Origin: Obelidium mucronatum
Taxonomy: Eukaryota > Chytridiomycota > Chytridiomycetes > Chytridiales > Chytriomycetaceae
Direction of reading: 5' to 3'
NCBI GenBank assembly: GCA_025765595.1
Contig: JAIVFH010000214.1
Span: 1 to 48,830, forward strand
DNA length: 48,830 nt
The translations under genes and the position numbers were made by a program. Numbering within the stretch: position 1 is the first letter of the stretch; each line of letters begins with the position of its first letter. This document shows, piece after piece, positions 9,431 to 16,403 of this stretch. The notes below the pieces were generated by a model. The model ran no database searches and was not told the origin of the DNA. It saw nothing but the letters and a program-made list of their open reading frames with translations.

Positions 9431-12400
9431 TTGGCGTCGGACTCTGGACGAACGCTTGGTCTTGGTAAGCGAGTTGGAATTTGGTTTATCTGGATACTGA
9501 GCATGAAAGGCCTCAATCAGGGCAGGCACATTGTCACCATTGTCAACCAGGAGTTCCGTAGCAGGTTCCCAAGAGTCTTCGTCAGGGCCATATCCAAGCC
9601 AACAAATGAGATATTGGAGACGATTTCGATGAATACGGGAGTCAAGGATGGAGTCAACTTCAAATTCTAATTGACCATCAACTTCGACTGGAGGTGGTGG
9701 TGGATTTGTAAACCCAGGAACAATGTCTTTTGTCTTGGGTTCTAAAAGCGAAACGTGAAAGACTGGATGTATTTTCATGGATGCAGGAAGCTTGAGTTGG
9801 TAAGCGACTGGATTGATAACTTGTTCAATTTTGAAAGGACCAAACTTTTTATCGTCAAACTTAGAAGTAGGGCGTCGAGTCTTGATATGACGGCGGTCAA
9901 GGAAAACAAGGTCGCCAACCTTGAGGTTTGGTGTTGGAAGACGACGATTGTTGGCGGAGGCGGTATATGATGCTTGGGCTTCACGTAAGTTTGCTTGTAA
10001 GTTTTGAAGAATTGTATCTAACTCTTTAATTCTATCTTCGGCAGCGGGAACTATAGGATCGCGAATAACCGTTAAGTCAAAGAGCGGATGATGTCCAGTA
10101 TTCGCATAGAATGGAGTCATGCCGGTGGATGAATTAATCGTATTGTTGTAAGTGAATTCCGCAAGTGCAAGGTGAGGAAATGCCCAATTATCTTGTTGAT
10201 AGTTGCAGTAGATTCGAATATATTGTTCTAAGACTTGATTTACTACTTCTGTAGAACCATCGGACTCTGGATGGAAAGCGGATGAAAGATTCACTTTCGA
10301 ACCAAGTAGTTCGTGGAATCGTTTCCAAAACGCAGAAACAAATTGAGGACCGCGATCGGAAACAATGGAACGCGGAGAGCCGTGATGTCGGAACACGTTG
10401 TCGATAAATAGATCCGCAGTTCCTGATGAGGTAATAGTCTTGTTTGTTGGAATGAAATGGGCTTGTTTACTAAGACGGTCTTTAACAACCATAATAGCAT
10501 CAAACGATTGAGAAACTGGAAGGTCGGTGATAAAGTCGATGGATATATCCCACCAACGCTCAGCCGGAACCGGAAGAGGCTGGAGCAACCCGAAGGGGGC
10601 ATGACGGGAGGGCTTGGCACGTTTACAGGTATCGCAATTATTTATGAGGCGCTTGAGAGTCTTACGCATATGAGGCCAGTAGAAGTCACGGGATATGAGC
10701 TCGAGAGTCTTGGCAAGTCCAAAATGACCAGCAGTAGCGGAACAATGGCGATTCTGGAATACTTCAATCTGGAGCTCAAGTGTTGGAATAACTATGAGGT
10801 CTTGATAAAACAGTAAGTTGTCTTGAAAATCATAGTCCGAGGAGAGACGTTGGTTAACTAAGTCTTGATACAGGGATGAGGATAGAGTGGCGGCTTGAAG
10901 ACGATGAATAAACCCAGGATCAGATGTTTGAACAGAGATGGTGGAGACGGAGACATGTTGGAAGATCTGAAGATAATTTGTGGAACGGAAGTCTTGAGCT
11001 TGAAAGTCGGAACGGCGGGAGAGAATGTCGGCCTTGCCGTTAAGGCGACCAGGGCGATGGAGAATACGGAAAGCAAAGTCAGACAGTGTTTGATACCATC
11101 GATATTGGCGTCGGGAAAGTTGAGTGGCAGTGGTGAAACGTTCAAGATTCTTGTGGTCAGAGAACACAAGTGTTGGGGATTCTGGATCGGCTGGAAGAAG
11201 GTAATGACGCCACACAACAAAAGCTTCATGAATTGCTAACAATTCTTTGTCATGTGTGTCATAGTTGATTTCGGCAGGAAGAAACTGGCGTGAGTGGAAG
11301 GCGACTGGATGAAGAATGCCATCTTTGTCATACTGCGAAAGTATTGCGGCAAGAGCGAAATCAGATGCATCAGTTTCGACAATAGCAGGTTTCAAGAAGT
11401 CAAACAGCTTGAGTGTGGGAGCGGTGGAAAATGCGGATTTGAGTAATAGAAAGGAATCTTGAGCAGCATCAGGCCAATGGAACTTAATGTCTTTTCGGGT
11501 GAGTTGAGTGAGTGGTCGTACTATGTCCGAGAAACCTAATACAAAACGTCGATAGAAGTTTGCGAACCCGAGAAACATTTGGATGTCTTTGACGGACTTG
11601 GGAACTGGCCAATCGGATACAGCAGTGACTTTGGAGGGATCCATTTTGATTCCATCAGCGGAGACAATCATGCCGAGGAAATCAACTTCAGGAAGATGGA
11701 AGGAACACTTGGCGGGGTTGACAGTGAGGGAATTCTGGCGAAGGCGTTCAAGGACTTGTTTGACGTGTTGTTCATGTAAGTCTTCATTTTCCGAAAAGAT
11801 GAGTATGTCATCAAGGTAGATAACAACACAAACACCAATTAGATCCGAGAATATGTCATTGAGAAAGAACTGGAACGCGGCGGGAGCGTTTGAGAGACCG
11901 AATGGAATGACGTTATACTGGTAATGTCCAAATTTGCAACGAAAGGCAGTTTTCCACTCATCACCTTTCTTGATTCGTACTAGGTGATAAGCGTCAGGGA
12001 GATCGAGATGGGTGAATACGCGTGATTTTCCGAGCTTGTCAAGGAGATCTTGAGAGAGAGGTAACGGGTAACGATTCTTCTTGGTAATGAGATTAATTCG
12101 GCGGTAATCGACACAGAGTCGAAAACCACCGTTGGGCTTGGGAACAAAGAAACAAGGTGCAGCGACTGGGGATGTGGATGGAGAGATCCACTGGTGAGCA
12201 AGTGCCTTGGCAAGGTATTCTTGGAGAACCTGTTCCTCTTGGGGAGAGAGCGGGTAAATCTTGCCTGGCGGTGGGAGCTTAACATTACCGTCCGTGTCAC
12301 GTTCAAACTCGAGAGCCAAGTCGTACGGTCGGTGCGGAGGCAACGTTGTCGGAGGCGGGTCGGTCTTGAGTGAAAATACGTCCGCAAAAGTGGAATACTT

Positions 12401-14032
12401 GATTGGGACGCCCCGTGGATCAAGAGGTAAGAGAGTCTTGGCGTAATCCTTCTTATTAAGCACGGCATTGATTGAAACGGTTGGAAGACCATTTTCCTTT
12501 GCAGGAGTGATGTCCAAAAGAGCAACAAAGACGTCGGACCGGTATTTTCGGGCAAGCCCGAAGAATGCAGGCGCGTTAAGTAGCTCAATGTCCGTCGCAG
12601 CACAAGTCGTTGGCGGTTTAGGAGGAGTTGGCAGACCCTGATTAGAGAGTGGAATAGGAGACTGAACACTTGTGAGGTGAGCCAGTTTTGCACAGGATTC
12701 ATCTGAAAACGTTAATTGTAAAGTTTTCCAGTTGACTGTAGGGTTGTGCATGCGCATCCACGGGAGACCAACTATAATTGGAGTCGCTGATTCGAGAGAG
12801 GTGACTAAGAATTGGAGTCTTTCTTGGTGTGACCCTAACTTCATGATTATTGGAGCAGTCTTGAAACGTATGAGACCCGTAGAAGATCCATTATAGGCGG
12901 AGACAGAGTATGGAATCTTGAGAGTGAGTAATGGAATATTGTGGCGTGATACAAAGTTTACGTCCATTAACGCAAATCCTGTACAGCCATCATCAACAAA
13001 AACGCGAGTAGAAACAGTTACTGGCTGGGCCGAGTTCGTTAAGAAGAGTTCCGCCGGTAGTAAGATCTTTTCTTCCGATAGTGACGAACTGGAGATGGAG
13101 GAGACTCGTATCGCCGAGCATTGCAGCACGCTTAGCGGCGTTGGTTGCTGCGAGATTGGTAAGCCTTGCTCTTGGTCTCGGCGTTGTTGTTTTTCCGCAT
13201 CGGTAAGTTTCTCCCGAACCTTCCCTTTTTGTTGGACAGAAGTGGCGTCTATGTCCATTGGCTTGGGACCATTGGGATCTTGAATGGAAAAACGTGAGGA
13301 ATGAGTGCCTGAACGCGGATAGGACTGGGAACGGTGAGTGGTGCGATGGAGATGGAGCGCGTCATCGTACTTGATGGACGCGGTCATTAATTCGGCAAGA
13401 GATTTCGGTTCTGGTTGTAAGCCGAGTAGATGAAGTTGGACTTCAGGCTTGAGGCCTTCTTGGAACAGTAACATCTTAGCGGCTTCGTCAATTTGGACTC
13501 GGGCGGAAAGTTGGATAAAGCGGGTCGCGTAGGCTTGTGCAGATTTAACTTGCTTGAGACGACGTAGATCGGTGAAGGCTTTGTTCTGGTGAGTAGTAGT
13601 ATCTTGTCCAAACGTTGCCTTGAATTCACGTTCAAAGTCTGCTAGAGAGCTGGGAAGCAAGTCAAGGGACTCGTACGTGGCTTCGAACCACTTGAAAGCG
13701 TCACCGCGGAGAAAGGAGACCATATAGATGATCTTGTCAACATCAGTAGCAAATGCGCTGGGGTTGGACAGGAAAACCAGGTGATTCTGAGAGATGAAGG
13801 TAAGAGTTTCATCACGAGAACCGTGGAATTCCTTTGGTTTGTTAATCTTGATTTTTGAGGAAGCAGCAGAAGATTGTGGAACCGGGGCTTGTTCAGAACG
13901 ACGGCTCAGGTGTTGGAACTGGACTTGGATATTTCTAACAGTGTCCTGTAATTCTCGCATGGCTTCGAACATGTTGGCAGGAGTCACTTGTGGGTCTTGA
14001 TCGAGATGCATTGGTGTACCGAAAGTAGACAT
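9419..14032 (-). CDS. Gag-Pol polyprotein of chromovirus retrotransposon
   Basis: One 1537-aa ORF starts at ATG 14032. Gag occupies roughly residues 1-300 and has no CCHC knuckle. An aspartic protease follows, with the motif DDGCTG near 347 in place of the usual D-[ST]-G, so its active site is atypical. Reverse transcriptase has YLDD at 739-742. RNase H follows, with TDASDFALAAIL. Integrase has an HHCC zinc domain (second CxxC, CDTC, near 1133), then the core with IDFITDL, SDRGPQF and the catalytic Glu in STEVVNQ. A chromodomain is near the C-terminus, with YLICWLGYGPDEDSWEP. Chromodomains in this class steer integration to marked chromatin. No stop or frameshift is seen, so it may be functional. 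Confidence 0.93.
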   Translation of the reverse strand: MSTFGTPMHLDQDPQVTPANMFEAMRELQDTVRNIQVQFQHLSRRSEQAPVPQSSAASSKIKINKPKEFHGSRDETLTFISQNHLVFLSNPSAFATDVDKIIYMVSFLRGDAFKWFEATYESLDLLPSSLADFEREFKATFGQDTTTHQNKAFTDLRRLKQVKSAQAYATRFIQLSARVQIDEAAKMLLFQEGLKPEVQLHLLGLQPEPKSLAELMTASIKYDDALHLHRTTHRSQSYPRSGTHSSRFSIQDPNGPKPMDIDATSVQQKGKVREKLTDAEKQQRRDQEQGLPISQQPTPLSVLQCSAIRVSSISSSSLSEEKILLPAELFLTNSAQPVTVSTRVFVDDGCTGFALMDVNFVSRHNIPLLTLKIPYSVSAYNGSSTGLIRFKTAPIIMKLGSHQERLQFLVTSLESATPIIVGLPWMRMHNPTVNWKTLQLTFSDESCAKLAHLTSVQSPIPLSNQGLPTPPKPPTTCAATDIELLNAPAFFGLARKYRSDVFVALLDITPAKENGLPTVSINAVLNKKDYAKTLLPLDPRGVPIKYSTFADVFSLKTDPPPTTLPPHRPYDLALEFERDTDGNVKLPPPGKIYPLSPQEEQVLQEYLAKALAHQWISPSTSPVAAPCFFVPKPNGGFRLCVDYRRINLITKKNRYPLPLSQDLLDKLGKSRVFTHLDLPDAYHLVRIKKGDEWKTAFRCKFGHYQYNVIPFGLSNAPAAFQFFLNDIFSDLIGVCVVIYLDDILIFSENEDLHEQHVKQVLERLRQNSLTVNPAKCSFHLPEVDFLGMIVSADGIKMDPSKVTAVSDWPVPKSVKDIQMFLGFANFYRRFVLGFSDIVRPLTQLTRKDIKFHWPDAAQDSFLLLKSAFSTAPTLKLFDFLKPAIVETDASDFALAAILSQYDKDGILHPVAFHSRQFLPAEINYDTHDKELLAIHEAFVVWRHYLLPADPESPTLVFSDHKNLERFTTATQLSRRQYRWYQTLSDFAFRILHRPGRLNGKADILSRRSDFQAQDFRSTNYLQIFQHVSVSTISVQTSDPGFIHRLQAATLSSSLYQDLVNQRLSSDYDFQDNLLFYQDLIVIPTLELQIEVFQNRHCSATAGHFGLAKTLELISRDFYWPHMRKTLKRLINNCDTCKRAKPSRHAPFGLLQPLPVPAERWWDISIDFITDLPVSQSFDAIMVVKDRLSKQAHFIPTNKTITSSGTADLFIDNVFRHHGSPRSIVSDRGPQFVSAFWKRFHELLGSKVNLSSAFHPESDGSTEVVNQVLEQYIRIYCNYQQDNWAFPHLALAEFTYNNTINSSTGMTPFYANTGHHPLFDLTVIRDPIVPAAEDRIKELDTILQNLQANLREAQASYTASANNRRLPTPNLKVGDLVFLDRRHIKTRRPTSKFDDKKFGPFKIEQVINPVAYQLKLPASMKIHPVFHVSLLEPKTKDIVPGFTNPPPPPVEVDGQLEFEVDSILDSRIHRNRLQYLICWLGYGPDEDSWEPATELLVDNGDNVPALIEAFHAQYPDKPNSNSLTKTKRSSRVRRQRRR

Positions 14033-14056
14033 CTTGAGGGCAGCGGATAATGATAG

Positions 14057-14066
14057 AGTTCAATAC
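14057..14066 (-). other. Predicted self-complementary primer-binding site
   Basis: In element orientation GTATTGAACT lies 2 nt after the LTR end. It is the exact reverse complement of AGTTCAATAC inside the LTR, at the position expected for the start of the transcript. It does not begin with the TGG expected for priming by a tRNA 3' end. This is the arrangement of self-primed Tf1/sushi elements, in which the RNA 5' end folds back as primer. Confidence 0.6.
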
Positions 14067-14068
14067 GA

Positions 14069-14351
14069 TGTTAGATTCGTGAACTAAACTTGAATAGGAA
14101 TCGCGAGAATAAGCTGGGCTCAAGATGGAATATCGTTCAACAGCTAGAAAAGAGAATTTAAGATAGAAGATTCAACTGTATTGAACTAAAGAACTGACAA
14201 TAAAAGATATCTGAATTTATAGTAAAACTGAAATAGAACTGAATAGAATTAAAAGGAAAGTTTCGAGAATTGCCACGTAGGATTTCGGACCAAAATTGGA
14301 GATTGTAATTGATGTGGAAAAGTAACCCAAAATGTTGAGTAGTTCATAACA
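14069..14351 (-). repeat. LTR (inner 5' LTR)
   Basis: This 283-bp copy looks identical to the other two and adjoins the primer-binding site and the internal region. The TATAAAT box lies at 14215-14221 and the putative R start at 14178-14187 (plus-strand coordinates). Confidence 0.9.
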
Positions 14352-14355
14352 TTGA
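14352..14355. other. 4-bp spacer between tandem LTRs
   Basis: In element orientation it reads TCAA. TC equals the 2 nt between the LTR end and the predicted primer-binding site, and AA equals the 2 nt just before the 3' LTR. The spacer thus equals the two unprocessed cDNA ends joined together. Confidence 0.6.
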
Positions 14356-14638
14356 TGTTAGATTCGTGAACTAAACTTGAATAGGAATCGCGAGAATAAG
14401 CTGGGCTCAAGATGGAATATCGTTCAACAGCTAGAAAAGAGAATTTAAGATAGAAGATTCAACTGTATTGAACTAAAGAACTGACAATAAAAGATATCTG
14501 AATTTATAGTAAAACTGAAATAGAACTGAATAGAATTAAAAGGAAAGTTTCGAGAATTGCCACGTAGGATTTCGGACCAAAATTGGAGATTGTAATTGAT
14601 GTGGAAAAGTAACCCAAAATGTTGAGTAGTTCATAACA
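14356..14638 (-). repeat. LTR (extra, outer 5' LTR)
   Basis: This is a third 283-bp LTR, apparently identical to the others, directly followed by the right-hand GCCGC target copy. Its presence makes the 5' side of the element a double LTR. Confidence 0.9.
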
Positions 14639-14643
14639 GCCGC
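14639..14643. repeat. Right target-site duplication (GCCGC)
   Basis: This partners the copy at 9131-9135. The host A reading frame continues directly from it. Confidence 0.85.
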
Positions 14644-15073
14644 TGGAGAACAAAGAATGGATTGAGTGGAACTCGAAGCAGTTCCATCAAGTAGATTCAC
14701 AGCCCAACCACCTTCGTGCCATTGATGTTTTGCGCTCAGTGCTCTCTCTTGCTGATCCACCCTATCTAGTCAAGCAAAGGGAATATGGTATTATGGTTGC
14801 CCAACTTTTCCCTTTCGCAAATGAATCTGACACTGGGGAAACGTTTGTTCGTCCTGATGGGAAGACAATGATTGAAGACACCCTTGATCTGAGTGAAGCT
14901 GTCGCCATGTATCCAAACTCAAAGGAGAAACCGTGGACCGTGTATTTCTCCTTGGCTGCACCGGACCCTGATTATGTCCCCCCAAAGGCTCCCTATGTTC
15001 CGTCTGGATGGGAAATGCTCCAAGCTGGCGCAAGATATGATCCTGATGAGTCTTTGGACCAGAACGTCGATTA

Positions 15074-15211
15074 ATGTCCAAATTATGTATAGCTCTTGTT
15101 CTGCACCAGCTCTTACGGGCTTTGGATAATCAGGGTGTGTACAATGACGGAACACTCGAACAGTTTGAAAAACTGAACAAAATAAACAAAGCTCGGTATG
15201 GACCAGAATGA
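15074..15211 (+). pseudogene. Family B stub after A2 (B3)
   Basis: A 45-codon ORF begins at an ATG that overlaps the stop of the preceding A gene (TAATG). Its middle (LLRALDNQG, then DGTLEQFEKL) can be aligned with the B tail (PLRAWDDEE, then DMTAEELEQLE) with the central segment deleted. It is essentially identical to the stub at 16165, which shows that A2 and A3 with their stubs are a tandem duplication. Translation by re-initiation is conceivable but unproven. Confidence 0.45.
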
Positions 15212-15649
15212 TGACTAACGTCAAAATAAAGGTATACATTAGTCTCAACGCAAAACGGAAAATAATACGTCCTCCTATGGCTTTAAATGTACAGTCAAAT
15301 TGGATACACGCATTAGTATTTTCCTTTCATTCGTGGGTTCCAAGCGTGGATTTTGAAAGGACGACTGTCAGTATTTGAAACACCGTTTCTCGTCCGATAC
15401 TGCGCTCGTGATTTGAGAAGATGGACGTGCATCCAATAGCCTGGGGATGGATCGACTTGTACACAGGCCGATGCTTGCAAAACCTGGTGGGGTTGCGATG
15501 CCAATGAAGTCAAAAGCAACTTGAAGTCGCGGGTGCTTTTCCGTCACCCGAAAGCCAACTTCGAAAGCGCAGCGCTCCCTGCGGCAAGCAGCACGCCATG
15601 CTTGAATGCCGGAGTGTGAAGCGGCTAATAAATAAGAGAATACATTTTT
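15212..15649. other. Gap between the two A copies
   Basis: No intact gene is seen. On the plus strand about 15443-15620 reads as a short Cys-containing peptide (GSTCTQADACKTWWGCD, later STPCLNAGV) that looks like a fragment of an extracellular Cys-rich protein. It has no start and I cannot tie it to a gene. Confidence 0.35.
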
Positions 15650-16165
15650 ATGTCGAACGACTGCATATTTGTGCGGCTGCAGCGCAAGAACTTTCCCTAC
15701 GCCCCCCGGGTTCACGAGCTGCTTGTAGTGCCGCTTGAAAACAAAGAATGGATCGAGTGGAACGCAAAGCAGATCAGTCGGTTGGATTCACAGCCAGACC
15801 ACCTCTGCGCCATTGACGTTTCCCGCACAGTGCTCTCCCTCACTGATCCACCATACCTTGTCAACCAGAAGAAACACGGTGAAATATTTGTCCAAATTTA
15901 CCCTTTCTCAAGTGAATATGAGAAAGGGGGCGTATTTGTTCGTCCTGACGGTAAAACAATCATCAAGGACCTGCTTGATCTGAATGACGCCGTTTCCATG
16001 TACCCAAATTCAAAGGAGAAACCGTGGACTGTGTATTTCTCATTGCCTGCACAGGACCCTGATTATGTTCCCCCGAAAGCTCCCTATGTTCCATCTGGAT
16101 GGGAAATGCTCCAAGCTGGCGCAAGATATGACCCCGATGAGTCTTTGGACCAGAACGTCGATTAA
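15650..16165 (+). CDS. Family A protein, intact copy (A3), function unknown
   Basis: A 171-aa intronless ORF starts at ATG 15650 (MSNDCIFVRLQRKNFPYAP). It shares with the copy at 7898 the N-terminal block, ENKEWIEWN, LSLTDPPYL, SKEKPWTVYFSLPAQDPDY and the identical last ~55 residues. The middle (residues 60-115) differs the most, for example SEYEKGGVFVRPDGK against SASDTGEAFVLPDVK. This pattern of conserved ends and a variable middle suggests gene conversion or selection on the middle. It ends in TAATG, which starts the next ORF. There is no known domain. Confidence 0.7.
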   Translation: MSNDCIFVRLQRKNFPYAPRVHELLVVPLENKEWIEWNAKQISRLDSQPDHLCAIDVSRTVLSLTDPPYLVNQKKHGEIFVQIYPFSSEYEKGGVFVRPDGKTIIKDLLDLNDAVSMYPNSKEKPWTVYFSLPAQDPDYVPPKAPYVPSGWEMLQAGARYDPDESLDQNVD

Positions 16166-16300
16166 TGTCCAAATTATGTATAGCTCTTGTTCTGCACCAG
16201 CTCTTACGGGCTTTGGATAATCAGGGTGTGTACAATGACGGAACACTCGAACAGTTTGAAAAACTGAACAAAATAAACAAAGCTCGGTACAGCTCACGCC
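16165..16300 (+). pseudogene. Family B stub after A3 (B4)
   Basis: It starts at an ATG overlapping the A3 stop by one base and is near-identical to the stub at 15074 for about 125 bp, then diverges. The frame happens to stay open to 16776, but that part lies antisense to the last CDT1 exon and looks accidental. It is homologous to the C-terminus of family B with an internal deletion. Confidence 0.4.
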
Positions 16301-16403
16301 ACTGCACAAGTTTATCGAAACTGCATTTATTATCAATTTCGGTTTCGGCTCAATGGCAGCCGACGAAGGCAGTGCTAAAACAATTAAAAGACACAGCAAG
16401 AGT

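Larger units (their letters stand above)
9136..14638 (-). mobile_element. Full-length Ty3-type chromovirus LTR retrotransposon with an extra LTR
   Basis: The layout on the plus strand is: 283-bp LTR (9136-9418), internal region with one long minus-strand ORF, LTR (14069-14351), 4-bp spacer, LTR (14356-14638). The element is flanked by GCCGC target duplications. LTRs begin TG and end CA in element orientation, and the three copies look identical by eye. The single uninterrupted Gag-Pol ORF, the identical LTRs and the otherwise intact host gene all point to a recent, possibly still active, insertion. The single-ORF organisation, lack of a Gag zinc knuckle, C-terminal chromodomain and predicted self-priming place it near the Tf1/sushi group. 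Confidence 0.92.
9048..15074 (+). pseudogene. Family A copy split by an LTR retrotransposon (A2)
   Basis: The gene starts at ATG 9048 (MSTSNCLFLRLQRKNFPYAP) and is open for 88 bp to the target site at 9131-9135. It resumes at 14644 after the second target-site copy and runs to a TAA at 15074. Removing the element and one target copy restores an uninterrupted frame of 519 nt with no other lesion (29 codons + 1 nt on the left, 431 nt on the right), matching the length of the intact A genes. The gene was therefore intact when the element landed. Downstream is a shortened B stub. Confidence 0.8.

Noticed and set aside
11980..12702. 240-codon minus-strand ORF within the retrotransposon
   Set aside because: It overlaps the Gag-Pol ORF in another frame and is only the shadow of the protease-RT region.
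9136..14638. Reading the three LTRs as two nested elements
   Set aside because: There is only one internal region, one pair of target duplications and a spacer that fits a cDNA end junction, so a nested second insertion is not needed.
15420..15600. Homology between this stretch and the Cys-rich relic near 2380-2530
   Set aside because: A few shared words (CCTGGG-ATGGATCGA, GCGATGCCAATGAA) were seen, but the encoded peptides do not align convincingly; chance or very old homology cannot be told apart.
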